This document shows, piece after piece, positions 1 to 11,280 of a stretch of DNA of 64,000 nucleotides (the stretch's first letter is position 1; each line of letters begins with the position of its first letter). Where the stretch lies: the NCBI GenBank assembly GCA_001972305.1, contig BDDD01000048.1, positions 251,437 through 315,436 of the forward strand, read 5' to 3'. The position numbers and the translations under genes are program-made. The notes below the pieces were generated by a model, which did no database searches, had not been told where the DNA came from, and saw nothing but the letters and a program-made list of their open reading frames with translations. This DNA is from Cephalotus follicularis (taxonomy: Eukaryota; Streptophyta; Magnoliopsida; Oxalidales; Cephalotaceae).

Positions 1-448
1 ACCTTTATCCTAACAATGGACTAGGCCAGGTTTCCTCCATGTAAATATCTTGCATGATATGGACGAGACAGATTTCAAAGGAATCCGGTTTAGGATGTGC
101 ACTGCCGACTGTAGTGCATTACCCCGGAATAAGATAGGAAGATTTATAAATAGATTTTATGGTATGGACTTTATCATCAAAGTCCAGTTCCTCCATTTGC
201 ATTGACCGACTTTGGTTCACTACCGTCGGTGTGGACTTAACCTAATATGTCCACTTCCCTTTCTCCACACTCAGATAAGGAATATATGGTCATCAAACCA
301 ATCACACATGGTGTACATGTTGGAAATGACTACATGTCTTGGATGTTCAAATAATCCATCCTTAACCGTTTTGTTCATCTAGCATCGCTAGGATGACCTA
401 ATCAACAATGAAAATTGTATGAAGGAATTATAAAGTTATGTCCTTTAT
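1..448. other. Left flank, unassigned (possible 3' part of element H)
   Basis: No credible coding region is visible on either strand. A TATA-like TATAAATAG lies at about 145-153 but I see no gene after it. The stretch ends in TTTAT (444-448), the left target-site duplication of element B. Removing B joins it directly to 20341. It therefore probably belongs to the same older sequence as the 20341-21227 segment and element H, but no LTR end of H is recognisable here. Confidence 0.4.
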
Positions 449-1233
449 TGTAATACCCTGTTTGTTCGTATGCATGTTTTACGGGATTTTTAATTTTGTT
501 TGTTATGAAGTCTGTTTGCCCTGTGTTGGGCCTATGTGTTTGGGCTGACTGATAACAGCCTGAACTTTGGATATGTCGGTATGATAATGCATTGCATTGG
601 GTTGGGCCTATGCTTATGTCTTCTTAATTAATTAAACTTCATTATTATTTCTATTTTACTATTTTGAAAATTATTCAAACAATTCCTATTATTTTAAAAT
701 TCTTTTTCTTTTTCTTTTTTCTTTTCTTTGTTCCCTCTTTTCTCTCCCTCACCCGAATCTCTTTCTTTCCCATCTCTATCTCTATCTCTCCCGAAAATAT
801 CTCCCTCTCTTAACTCCTTCACACATTTTCTCCCTTTCTTTCCTTATCTATCCCGAAATCCTCTCTCTTTTTGGTTTAAGAATGGCTTTAGTCTATGGTT
901 TTGTGCCATCCGGAGAGGGTTTTGTGCCATCCCTTTTCGGTAATTCATGTCGTCTTATGCATTTGTGTTCATCAAGTCAGGTTTGTGATAAGTAATCTCA
1001 ATCCTTAGTTGTTCTGTTGGGCTGTGTTTTTCCTCTAGCAGAATTTAAGGTTGTATATTTGTTTTGTTTTCTCTTCCCTTTGTTCTTGTGCACAGCCAAG
1101 TGACTATTAAAATTGTGGTGTTTCTTCATACGGTTTCTGTGTCGATAATACCATTGCAGGTTAGTAATCCTTGCTATGATGGCTGGTTCTATGCTGTGGT
1201 GAATTTGGTTTTGTGTTCAATAGGTTGTTAGTA
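449..1233 (+). repeat. Element B 5' LTR, first part
   Basis: Aligns with 17569-18358 of the 3' LTR. Both begin TGTAAT, share a Thy-rich stretch around 680-860 and run to GGTTGTTAGTA. The LTR then stops at the TAGTA duplication (1229-1233) where A is inserted. The short ORF at 728-943 is low-complexity Ser/Phe/Pro sequence from this pyrimidine tract and is not a gene. Confidence 0.9.
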
Positions 1234-2400
1234 TGTCACACCTCGTTCCACATTAAGACAACATTAAAGCGGTAAAGGTAATCAACATAACATTATCCAC
1301 CTTATACAAAGTACCGTAAAATTTAAAACTTTGATTCCATTAACGTTTGCGGAAGCACTTAATAATAAGCTGAGTAAACAAACCGAATCATGCGTCCCAT
1401 ACCACATGATTCCAACATTTAACATCATTAAGCCATTGTCAATTGCCCACAAACGGAGCATGATCAAAGTCGATTAATACATTAAAACAGTGATCCAAAA
1501 TAAAACATGTTTTAATACATCGTTTAACATTTATTTTAAGCAAATAAAGCTCCATCTCCCCTATGATTCGGCCGCGCACGGTCGATATCCATAACACTGA
1601 ATCAATGTGCAATAGTAGGGGGTTAGCCTTTGTCCTCACTCGGCTAAATCATAAGTGTAATTCAAGGTCAGTGATAATGAATGTCATGAAATCAATGCAC
1701 TCATGATGCAATGCATGTTATACCATAATACAAATATACGTATGTATATGTATCTATTCCAAAGGCACATTCATGCCAAGTGGCCACAATCACCAATCCA
1801 ACAGTGATGTCCTGGAGGACCAATCCAATCAATCCAGTCAATCCAATCACTCTGTTGTTTCTTGCGCAAAGGTCAAGCAAACAGTGTTTGTGGGTGTCCC
1901 TAGCCATCTCCTGGCCCCTAGGCGCACAATCCCGCCCCTAGTCCTCATGACACCTCCATCACGGAACTAGCGCAGCATCAATCCGATCAGTGTGGGTGTC
2001 CCTAGAAAACTCCTGGCCCCTAGGCACACAATCCCACCCCTAGTCCTCATAACACCTTCGTCACGGAACTAGCGCAGCATCAATTCAAACAGAAACATCA
2101 ATCAATCAATCCAAGGTCAATCCAAAATAAAACTGTTTCCAAGTAGTTTATAGGTTACAAAATACTGGAATTACTACATTTATTCAAAATGTAATCCATC
2201 TTTAAAAACCATGTTTCAATCCCTTGAAAACACACATTTATCAAAATATATGTTTTCATTTCAATTAATGATTGTATAAGTTCATGTACACATTTCTAAA
2301 ATGGATAAAACACTTTAGACATCTATCACATTCAGTCAACAATCCATTCCATATCAAAATGCAATGCAAAGATATGCTCAAAGTGCGGGTCAGCCCCTAA

Positions 2401-2690
2401 CCAGTCAGCTATGTCTCTTGACAGTCGGATGTTTCCCTTAACAGTCGGCCGTCCTAATTCTTGCAGTCGGCTACCTCCCTTAACAGTCGGATGTTTTCCT
2501 CATCCAGTCGACTGCCTTCTTTTGGCAGTCGACTACTCAACCTTCTGCAGGGATTTCCTATTACACGTATGAACACTCGACTGGTTCTTACGTCCAGTCG
2601 GCTGTCTCCTATTGAGTGGTCGGCTGTTCACACTGAACAGCCGGCTGTTATAGCTCGCCAGTCAGCTGCCCGACTTGGCAGTCGATTGGA
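2401..2690. repeat. Array of CAGTCGRCTG motifs at ~21-bp spacing (element A)
   Basis: Successive TCGRC/TCAGC/CCGGC cores have their first base at about 2405, 2425, 2445, 2467, 2487, 2508 and 2529, and then at 2577, 2598, 2620, 2641, 2662 and 2682. Every step is 20-22 bp except one of 48. The 10-11 bases between cores look unrelated. An equivalent array lies in the other LTR (about 9805-10115). The function is unknown. Confidence 0.85.
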
Positions 2691-3224
2691 TTTACATCAG
2701 TAGGAAAAAATAGCAGAAAAATGCATGTCTTTGTCAATTCAATCCAATTCAAAACGAGCATTCAACAACAATAACACACATTTATGCTCATAACACAGTC
2801 CATAGCATGCATTTTGTCCATTAACTTCCATTATAACAAAACTTAAATAACAATTATGAGATTTACCCCTACCTTTGAATTCCAAGTTAGGAATTGCAAT
2901 CCACCTCTTTAAGTTCCAATCCAAGTTCCCAAGCCTCCGAATCCGTCCAGCAACTCCACCAAGCCCGGTTCGAGCTCCAAGTCCAGATTCCAGGCTCAAA
3001 ATTGGAGAGATACAACTTCTCTCTCTCTTTTTCTCTCCACTGCCTCTCCCCCTTCACAAGTCTCAATCTCTTTGAATTTACTGATTAGAAGAGAAGAGAG
3101 AGTGTATTTTTATGGACATTTTTGTGTCTCTCTCTGCCCAAGCCAACAACTCAGCAATTTTGTCCTATCCCCCTTTCTCTCTGCCAAAAACAGACTGCCA
3201 ACACGTTTTTAACTGACCTATCCC

Positions 3225-3355
3225 ATGGCAGTCGACTGCCTTGACTCAGCAGTCGGCTGTCTCTGCTGACACCATCCAGCCGGCTGTCTCTCGCAGCAGC
3301 AGGATGGTTCCTTCCCATAGGGTCGAGTTGACTGCCTCCTTATGGCAGTCGGCTG
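3225..3355. repeat. Second CAGTCGRCTG motif cluster in element A LTR
   Basis: Shorter set of the same core word (CAGTCGACTG, CAGTCGGCTG, CAGCCGGCTG) near the minus-strand start of the LTR. A counterpart is at about 10655-10790 in the other copy. Confidence 0.75.
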
Positions 3356-3501
3356 CCCCCCCTATTCTCAACACACTAACACATCTGTTCTTGCAACTTT
3401 CATGCACACAAAAGAGGAAAATCATGGTTCTCATTAATTCAAAGCATAAATTACATTGGAAATACAATATTACACTTTAAATGAAAATCTCGGGCGTTAC
3501 A

Positions 3502-3522
3502 TCCACCCCTCCTTCAAGGAAT
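3502..3522 (-). other. Element A polypurine tract
   Basis: On the minus strand a purine-rich run with GGAGGGGTGGA lies immediately before the 3' LTR start TGTAACGCCC, where plus-strand DNA priming occurs in LTR elements. The same arrangement is seen in G, F, B, J and C. Confidence 0.75.
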
Positions 3523-3546
3523 TTCATCCTCAAAATTAAAACAACA

Positions 3547-4941
3547 CTAAAACAAAAGAGGGTAACGTTCTCTAATGTCCTCCTGGCATTCCCAAGTCGC
3601 CTCATCGGGTCAATGGAACTGCCACTGAACCTTTACCATAGGAATGGTTCGGTTCCTCAACACCTGTGTCTTCCAGTCCAGAATCTGTACCGGTGACTCC
3701 TCGCAAGAAAGGTCATCTCGCACAGGAACTGAATCATAATTCAAGACATGTGACGGGTCTCGAATGTATCTCCTCAACATAGACACATGGAAGACATCGT
3801 GCACATTTGACAGTGCAGGAGGCAAAGCAAGGTGATAAGCCACCACCCCAACTCTCTCTAAGATCTCGAAAGGACCAATGTAGCGCGGAGCTAGCTTGCC
3901 CTTCTTTCAAAATCTCTACACGCCCTTCCATAGAGAAACCTTCAGAAACACATGATCACCAACGTCGAAGGTCAAAGGCCTCCTCTAGACGCTGTCCATA
4001 TAGTTGTTCTGCCTACTTTGAGCAGCAAGCAGTTTCTCCCTGATGAACCTGACCTTCTCAGAAGTCTCCTCTACCAAATCTGACCCAAACAAAGGTCGCT
4101 CACCAACCTCATCCCAACAAATGGGTGATCTACGCTTTCTTCCATACAGTGCCTCGTATGGTAGCATACCAATGCTGGAATGATAGCTGTTATTATAAGA
4201 AAACTCTATCAGAGGAATGTGGTCCTCCCATGTACCAGCAAAGTCGATAATACAAGCTTGGAGCATATCCTCCAAGGTCTGGATGGTACGCTCTGACTGG
4301 CCATCTGTCTATGGGTGGAAGGCGGTGTGAAGGTTTAGCTTTGTCCCAAAAGCTGTCTGAAACCTCTTCCAAAAGTTGGAAGTGAAGATCAAATCTCTGT
4401 CACAAACTATACTCATAGGGACACCGTGAAACCTCACGATCTCCTTGATGTATAACCGAGCCAAATTGCTCGCGGAATCTGTGACGTGGGTAGGTAAAAA
4501 GAGAGCCGATTTGGTAAGCAGTTCCACAATAACCCATACCGCATTGTGGCAATTTTGAGTCAAAGGAAAGCCCGAAACAAAATCCATGGTCACATGCTCC
4601 CATTTCCACTCTGGAATTGGTAAAGGCTGCAACAAACCCGCTGGCCTCTGGTGCTCAGGCTTGACAGTCTGACAAGTATAACACTTTGCGACATAATCAG
4701 CAATCTCTTTCTTTATACCGGACCACCAGTAAGTCCTTCTCATATCTTGATACATTTTTGTGCTGACAGGATTTATGGTATACCGTGATTTATGTTCCGC
4801 ATGTAACAATTCACTTCTTATCCAAGCCTCATCAGGAACACATACTCTACCCCAAAATCTCAGAATGCCATCAGAGTGCATCTGAAAATCAGACTCCGGA
4901 CAGAGATTCTCGCGAATCCCCATTAGTTCAGGATCACTCAA
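3547..4941 (-). pseudogene. Element A integrase (broken)
   Basis: Encodes the zinc-binding N-terminus (His-His...CYTCQTVK), the catalytic core and the C-terminal region of a Ty3/Gypsy integrase. The three acidic residues are visible: Asp in VTMDFVSG, Asp in VCDRD and Glu in TIQTLEDML. The core is interrupted by an in-frame TAG just before TDGQSER (near 4309), so the ORFs are 4941-4309 and 4275-3985. Downstream the LPPALSNVHDVFHVSMLR segment follows the GPF/Y region, and the C-terminus ends with an EATWE-like motif, as in chromovirus integrases with a chromodomain-like tail. The reading ends at a TAG at 3547-3549, 45 bp before the LTR. G carries an unbroken counterpart. Confidence 0.88.
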
Positions 4942-5370
4942 CTATGCATCCTTTATATGGTCCAGTAATGCCGGCTGTGCCTGTATGCTAGCAACAAAAA
5001 CCCCCGGTGACTGATTAAACGGAGACCACTCTTGGAAGTCCTCTAACATCTTCCACTGAGATATCATCGTGTTAGCAACCATAGCCTTACGGCTTAAAGC
5101 ATCCACAACCACATTCGCTTTCCCAGGATGGTACTGAATACTGCAGTCGTAGTCATTAAAGAACTCAACCCATCGCCGTTGTCTCATGTTTAGTGTATCT
5201 TGACAGAAAAGATACCTCAAGCTCTTTTCGTCAGTGAAAATCTCAAACTGTGCCCCATATAAGTAATGTCTCCATTTCTGAAGAGCAAAGATAATCGCGA
5301 CAAATTCAAGATCATGCGTCGGGTAGTTCTCCTCATACGGCTTTAGCTTTCGCGAAGCATAAGCGATCAC
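4942..5370 (-). pseudogene. Element A RNase H domain
   Basis: The 142-codon stretch begins in the conserved [19 protein letters not shown] block and continues through the [18 protein letters not shown] and [16 protein letters not shown] blocks typical of Ty3/Gypsy RNase H. It degrades the RNA strand during reverse transcription. The upstream part (5371-5520) is joined by stops, so this is a fragment of the dead polyprotein. Confidence 0.88.
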
Positions 5371-5520
5371 TCTACCTCATTGCATCAACACGCAACCCAA
5401 TCCCTTACCCTAAGTATCACTATAGACTGTGAAGCCCTCGTTATCCTCAGGTAACGCCAAAACAGGAGCGGAAACCAACCGATCCTTCAGATCACAGAAA
5501 CTGGCTTCACATTCATCATC

Positions 5521-6213
5521 CTAGGTAAACAAGGTCTTCTTCTGGGTCAGTCTTGTCAAAGGTTCGGCAATTCTCGAAAAGTTTTGAATGAACCTCCGAT
5601 AATAACCTGCCAAACCAAGAAAACTGCACACCTCGATCACATTCCTTGGTTGCGGCCAATCTCGTACCACTTCGGTCTTCGACGAATCCACCGCCAAACC
5701 CTCTCGGGATACAATGTGACCCAGAAAAATCACATGACCGAGCAAAAACTCGCACTTGCCAAACTTGGCATACAACCGATGCTCTTTGAGAATCTGCAAA
5801 ACTAGTCTCAAAGGATAGGCGTGCACCTCCTCATTCCTTGAGTACACTAGTATGTCATCAATAAACACTACTACAAACTGATCCAGGTACGGTCGAAATA
5901 CATCGTTCATCAGTGACATAAACGCTGTCGGTGCGTTGGTGACACCAAACGGCATTACCAGGAACTCATAATGACCATACCTAGTCCGGAAGGCAGTCTT
6001 CTCTATATCTCCTTCCTTCACTCTCAGCTGGTGATAACCCAACTTCAGATCGAGTTTGGAGAATACCCTTGACCCTTGTAACTGGTCAAACAAATCTTCA
6101 ATATGTGGAAGAGGATACTTATTCTTGATAGTAGCCTTATTCAACATTCTGTAGTCGATGAAAACCTCATCGACCCATCTTTCTTCTTCACGAATAACAT
6201 TGGCGCGCCCCAT
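5521..6213 (-). pseudogene. Element A reverse transcriptase (damaged N-terminus)
   Basis: Contains RT blocks [44 protein letters not shown] and the active-site box [10 protein letters not shown], followed by the connection region ([14 protein letters not shown]). The N-terminal palm block, normally a [14 protein letters not shown]-like stretch as in F, is altered to [16 protein letters not shown], so the palm start is damaged. It is separated from the upstream protease ORF by stops. Confidence 0.9.
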
Positions 6214-6296
6214 GGAGAAACACTGGGCCGTACAAAACCCTTATCAATCAGGTCTTGCAGCTGTAACTTCAATTCACTCAACTCCGCCGGAGCCAT

Positions 6297-7121
6297 TCAG
6301 TAAGGCGCCTTAGAGATAGGGGCCGTACCTGGTACTAGGTCAATCACAAACTCCATGCTCCTCCTCGGTGGCAAGGACACCAAGTCTGCAGGAAACACAT
6401 TTGGAAATTCATTCACAACTGGAACTTCCTCCATGCTCTGACCCTTTTCCTTTCTCTTGTTAACCACATGTGCCAGAAACCCTTCACATCCTTTCTCCAG
6501 GTACCTCGATGCCTGAATGAAAGATATAATCGGCGTCGAGAACCCTTTGTTTCCTTTGAACTGTGTAGTAGTTCCATCTGGTAAGCAAAAATCCACAGTC
6601 TTGTTGCAACAGTCCATGCGTGCACGGTAGGCTGACAAGCAGTCCATACCCAAGATGATATCAAAATCATGTATGGGCAGTACGATCAAATCTGCAAACA
6701 ATGGAACACCTGCCATAAAAATCTCGCAACCCCTGTATATCGAATCTGTACACATGGAACCTCCAGCAGGTGTACTCACATCAAGAACATATGGCATGAG
6801 GTCAGGAGACACATCTAAACATGATGCAAAATGGGAAGCAATAAAAAAATGCGATGCTCCCGAGTCCATCAACACTCTAACAGAAAAGTCGTAAACATAT
6901 ATAGTACCTCCCACAACAGAAGTAGACTCTGGAACCTCTGTCTGAGTGAGAATGAAAACTCTACCTTTCACGATACCCTTGCCAGTATCCCTCTGCTGTG
7001 AAGGTCTAGCTGCAGCACTGCTACCACCAGCAGGTCCCGTAGGCACTGCCGCCTGACCCCTCGGACAATCCCTTGCTAAACGGCCAGCTGTCCCGCACCT
7101 CAAGCATAACCCGTGCTTCAT
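6297..7121 (-). pseudogene. Element A gag zinc knuckle and aspartic protease
   Basis: Begins with a degenerate CCHC knuckle, CLRCGTAGRLARDC, where the usual His is replaced. After a linker comes a retroviral-type aspartic protease with the catalytic box VLMDSGASHFF and the later FDIILGMDCLSAYRA block. It ends in the region that leads into RT ([17 protein letters not shown]). The protease would release mature Gag and Pol proteins in the particle. Stops on both sides separate it from gag and RT. Confidence 0.88.
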
Positions 7122-7385
7122 CCAACAATCTTTCTACTGGTGGCCTTCACGACCACAATGAAAACAACCCCCAGGCTTCGTATTACTCCCCTAACTGGTA
7201 GACTGGTTGGATCTATTCCTTGGTGACTTTGTTGGAGAACTGCTCCCGTGCCACTTCGATGATGCTGGCCTAGACTGAGTAGATGTCTTTTTACTCTGTT
7301 GCGCTCGGGCTCTCTCGGCCCGGTCTTCGCTCGATATACTCTCTAACAATCTCTCCTTCTGGACGACCTCAACAAAAGTACCAAG

Positions 7386-8522
7386 CTACATAGCTCTAAT
7401 CCGAGACCGAAGATCCAGTCGTAATCCCCTCGGAAACCTTTGGATCTTTTTCTCCTCATATGCCACTAGATAGGCTGAATGCCTAGCTAGCTCCACAAAT
7501 CTGGCCTGATATTCAGCCACAGTCATGTCACCCTGCCGTAGCTCCAAGAGCTCCGTCTCTCTCCTTTCCCACTCTATTGGCAGTACATAAGTCTCCAGGA
7601 ACTCCTCCTGAAATCCCTCCCATGTATTAGCAACTCTGGTGGCTTCCCATTTAGCTTTAACCATCTCCCACCAGTGAGTGGCCTCACCCCACAATCGGTA
7701 CAAAGAAAATCTCAGTTTCTGTCTGTCAGTGCACTCCATCACCTCTAAGATCATCTCTCAATCCTGTAACCACCTCTTAGCAATAGTGGCATCAAGCTCC
7801 CCTTTGAAATTGGGAGGATTCCACTACAGGAAAAGGAGGCAACGGCGAGGGCACTTCCCCTCGCCATCCCCTCGCCATTGAGTCAACGGCGAGGGCATGG
7901 CGAGGGGAGCACACCCTTGCCAATTTACTCCTCGCCATCAAGTACGGCGAGGGTACGGCGAGGGGATGGCGAGGGTAACTTCCCCTCGGCATTTACTTCC
8001 CTTGCCACGCAGAGGGCATGGCTAGGGCGCGGGACTGCCGAGGGCATGGCGAGGCAATAGTGCCCTCGCCATGCCTTCTTTTAAAAAAAAATAAAAAAAG
8101 GGCAAAACGGCGAGGGGACTTAATGCCCTCGCCATGCCCTCGCCGTTTGCCCTCGCCGTTGGCCTGTTTTTTAGTAGTGTTCTGTCTCATGAACCTCTCA
8201 AGGTTCCTTCCAAACCGGTTACCGTCATCATGTATACCCTGTGCAGGAGCCATCTGGTAAGGCTGAGCTTGAGCATACAATCTCTGCATCTCCTCCATGT
8301 TCGTTGCATTAGCGGCCATCTGTTGCTGATTAGCAGCTATCTGCTGCTGGATATAGTCAGTGATGCGGTCCATCGGATCTCTTGCATAAGGCGCTGCATT
8401 CGAAACATTCATATTGGTAGCCCCTTGGGAACATTATTCATAGGATCTTCCCCAACATTTACTCCCTCGAGAACATCTTCCTCAACAACCCTATGCCTCC
8501 CGCGTCTTCTCCGACCGTCCAT
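7386..8522 (-). pseudogene. Element A gag, disrupted by a CACTA element
   Basis: The likely start is the ATG at 8522 (MDGRRRRGRHR...), close to the start used by F gag. A frameshift after about 36 codons moves the reading to MNVSNAAPYARD. The capsid-type Retrotrans_gag domain (LWGEATHWWEMVKAKWEA, then FVELARHSAYLV) lies at 7754-7386. The two halves are separated by the 358-bp element at 7822-8179, inserted within the MRQNPP stretch that F still has intact. A TGA near 7755 is a second lesion. Gag would form the particle shell. Confidence 0.88.
7822..8179. mobile_element. Non-autonomous CACTA miniature DNA transposon
   Basis: It begins CACTACAGGAAAA and its other end, read on the opposite strand, begins CACTACTAAAAAACAGG. 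This matches the plant CACTA (En/Spm) terminal inverted repeat. A 3-bp duplication TTC flanks it (7819-7821 and 8180-8182), the expected size for the superfamily. The inside has no transposase and is filled with GGCGAGGG / CCCTCGCC words in both orientations. This resembles the subterminal repeats bound by CACTA transposases, but is unusually dense and GC-rich for this AT-rich window. It interrupts gag of element A, so it arrived after A. Confidence 0.92.
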
Positions 8523-8625
8523 TTTTGTTCCTATATCAAAAAAGGTGTCATTAGTAATCATCTCAAAGAAGCAACTCGTCAATTGCCAATGATAGTATCC
8601 TAACTAAGCATATAATTGGATATAT

Positions 8626-8637
8626 GCTCTGATACCA
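8626..8637 (-). other. Element A primer binding site (tRNA-iMet)
   Basis: The minus strand reads TGGTATCAGAGC. This is complementary to the 3' end of initiator methionine tRNA and lies a few bases inside the 5' LTR boundary at 8642. It fixes the element's orientation. Confidence 0.9.
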
Positions 8638-8641
8638 CTGC

Positions 8642-10934
8642 TGTCACACCCCGTTCCACATTAAGACAACATTAAAGCGGTAAAGGCAATCAACATAACA
8701 TTATCCAGCTTATACAAAGTACCGTATAATTTAAAACTTCGATTCCATTAACGTTTGCGGAAGCACTTAATAATAAGCTGAGTAAACAAACCGAATCATG
8801 CGTCCCATACCACTTGATTCCAACATTTAACATCATTAAGCCATTGTCAATTGCCCACAAACGGAGCATGATCAAAGTCGATTAATACATTAAAACAGTA
8901 ATCCAAAATAAAACATGTTTTAATACATCGTTTAAAATTTATTTTAAGCAAATAAAGCTACATCACCCCTCTGATTCGGCCGCGCACGGTCGATATCCAT
9001 AACACTGCATCAATCTGCAATAGTAGGGGGTTAGCCTTTGTCCTCATTCGGCTAAATCATAAGTGTAATTCAAGGTCAGTGATAATAAATGTCATGAAAT
9101 GAATGCACTCATGATGCAATGCATGATATACCATAATACATATATACGTATGTATATGTATCTATTCCAAAGGCACATTCATGCCAAGTGGCCACAATCA
9201 CCAATCCAACAGTCATGTCCTGGAGGACCAATCCAATCAATCCAGTCAATCCAATCAATCCGTTGTTTCTTACGCAAAGGTCAAGCAAACAGTGTTTGTG
9301 GGCATCCCTAGCCATCTCCTGGCCCCTAGGCGCACATTCCCGCCCCTAGTCCTCATGACACCTCTGTCACGGAACTAGCGCAACATCAATCTGATCAGTG
9401 TGGGTGTCCCTAGCCAACTCCTGGACCCTAGGCACACAATCCCGCCCCTAGTCCTCATGAAACCTCCATCATGGAACTAGCGCAGCATCAATCCAAACAC
9501 AAACATCAATCAATCAATCCAAGGTCAATCTAAAATCAAACCGTTTCCAAGTAGTTTATAGGTTGCAAAATACTGGAATTACTACATTTATTCAAAATGT
9601 AATCCATCTTTAAAAACCATGTTTCAATCCCTTGAAAAAACACATTTATCAAAATATATGTTTTCATTTCAATCAATGATTGTATAAATTCATGTACACA
9701 TTTCTAAAATGGATAAAACACTTTAGACATCTATCACATTCAGTCAACAATCCATTCCATATCACAATGCAATGCAAAGATATGCTCAAAGTACGGGTCA
9801 ACCCCTAACCAGTCGGCTGTGTCTCTTGATAGTCGGTTGTTTCCCTTAACAGTCGGCTGTCCTAATTCTGGCAGTCGGCTGCCTCCCTTAATAGTCGGCT
9901 GTCTCCTTTTGGCAGTCGGCTGTTTTCCTCATCCAGTTGGCTGCCTTCTTTTGGCAGTCGACTACTCAACCTTCTGCAGGGATTTCCTATTGCACGTATG
10001 AACAGTCGACTGGTTCTTACGTCCAGATGACTGTCTCCTATTGAGTGGTCGGCTGTTCACACTGAACATCCGGTTGTTCTAGCTCGCCAGTCGGATGCCC
10101 GCCTTGGCAGTCTGTTGGATTTACATCAGTAGGCAAAAACAGCAGAAAAATGCATGTCTTTCTCAATTCAATCCAATTCAAAACGAGCATTCAACAGCAA
10201 TAACACACATTTATGCTCATAACACAGTCCATAGCATGCATTTCGTCCATTAACTTCCATTATAACATAACTTAAATAACAATTATGAGATTTACCCATA
10301 CCTTAGAATTCCAAGTTAGGAATTGCAATCCACCTCTTTAAGTTCCAATCCAAGTCCCCAAGCCTCTGAATCTGTCCAGGAACTCCACCAAGCCCGGTTT
10401 GAGCTCCAAGTCCAGATTCCAAGCTCAAAAATCGAGAGATACAACTTCTCTCTCTCTTTTTCTCTCCACTGCCTCTCCCCCTTCACAACTCTCTATCTCT
10501 TTGAATTTATTGATGAGAAGAGAAAAGAGAGTGTGTTTTTATGGACATTTTTGTGTCTCTCTCTCCCCAAGCCAACAACTCGGTAATTTTGTCCTATCCC
10601 CCTTTCTCTTTGCCAAAAACAGACTGCCAACACGTTTTTAACTGACCTATCCCATGGCAGTCGACTGCCTTGACTCGACAATCGGCTGTCTCTACCGATA
10701 CCATCCAGCCGGCTGTCTTTCACAGTAGCAAGCTGGTTCCTTCCCATAGGGTCCAGTCGACTGCCTCCTTATGGCAGTCGGTTGCCCACCCCCCCTGTTC
10801 TCAACACACCAACACATCTGTTCTTGAAAATTTCATGCACACAAAATAGGAAAATCATGGTTCTCATTAATTCAAAGCGTAAATTACATTGGAAATAGAA
10901 TATTACACTTTAAAAGGAAATCTCGGGCGTTATA
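8642..10934 (-). repeat. Element A 5' LTR (right copy)
   Basis: 2293 bp, colinear with 1234-3501. It has the same phased CAGTCGRCTG array (about 9805-10115) and second cluster (about 10655-10790). Its outer end is GTTATA rather than GTTACA. The first 200 bp differ from the left copy at only a handful of sites. Confidence 0.92.
9805..10115. repeat. CAGTCGRCTG motif array in element A right LTR
   Basis: Counterpart of the 2401-2690 array, with more intact cores at several positions (for example around 9870-9960). Because both LTRs of one element are copied from the same template, the two arrays are not independent evidence. Confidence 0.8.
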
Positions 10935-11191
10935 TAGTATTTTGTTGGCTTTGATTCTTGTCACTGTATGTTCTGTCATGGGTTATGAGGCTGTCAACAT
11001 GTTTAGGCATTGTATACAAGTGGTAATCTGGTCTTAGAAACTGAAACTGGCTAATAGACAGTAAAATTGGATTAAAATATGAGAGCATGCGTTTGAAAAT
11101 TACTCTTTGTCTCCTTGAGTTAACCACTGGTCACATAAGTTATGTTAATTTGTGTTTTTCTACTATTAAAGGACCATATAATGTCTTATAC

Positions 11192-11198
<7 letters not shown>

Positions 11199-11229
<31 letters not shown>
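11199..11229. repeat. (TG)n microsatellite
   Basis: About 13-14 TG units following ATATATA. The 3' LTR has only AAATATGTTTATAGG at the equivalent place (near 18610), so the expansion occurred after insertion. Confidence 0.9.
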
Positions 11230-11230
<1 letters not shown>

Positions 11231-11280
11231 GGCCTCCGGTATCGAGTTATATAGGTTTTGACAAGTTTTTGCTGTCGTCC

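Larger units (their letters stand above)
1234..3501 (-). repeat. Element A 3' LTR (left copy)
   Basis: 2268 bp, matching 8642-10934 along its length. On the minus strand it starts TGTAACGCCCGAG and ends GGTGTGACA. Both copies contain a block with the GAGGACAAAGGCTAA string (minus strand) that is also found in LTRs K, M and F, so these LTRs share a lineage. It carries two arrays of CAGTCGRCTG-like motifs, at 2401-2690 and 3225-3355. The short ORFs here are spurious. Confidence 0.92.
1234..10934 (-). mobile_element. Element A: Ty3/Gypsy LTR retrotransposon inserted in B's 5' LTR
   Basis: A begins TGTCACACC at 1234 and ends GGCGTTATA at 10934; the expected terminal CA has become TA. TAGTA flanks it at 1229-1233 and 10935-10939. 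Read on the minus strand it has a 5' LTR (8642-10934), a primer site (8626-8637), gag-pol (8522 down to 3547), a polypurine tract just right of 3501 and a 3' LTR (1234-3501). The two LTRs look about 95% alike by eye, closer than B's LTRs, as expected for a later insertion. Gag carries a CACTA insertion and pol has several stops and frameshifts. Confidence 0.95.

Noticed and set aside
1-448. TATAAATAG at 145-153 as a gene promoter
   Set aside because: No coding region follows before element B begins, and a single TATA-like word in AT-rich DNA is weak evidence.
728-943. 71-codon ORF as a small gene
   Set aside because: It lies within element B's 5' LTR in a pyrimidine-rich tract, gives low-complexity protein and is not conserved as an ORF in the 3' LTR.
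8626-8637. Several TGGTATCAGAGC sites as tRNA fragments or genes
   Set aside because: Each lies a few bases inside an LTR boundary and matches only the tRNA 3' end, so they are retrotransposon primer sites, not tRNA genes.
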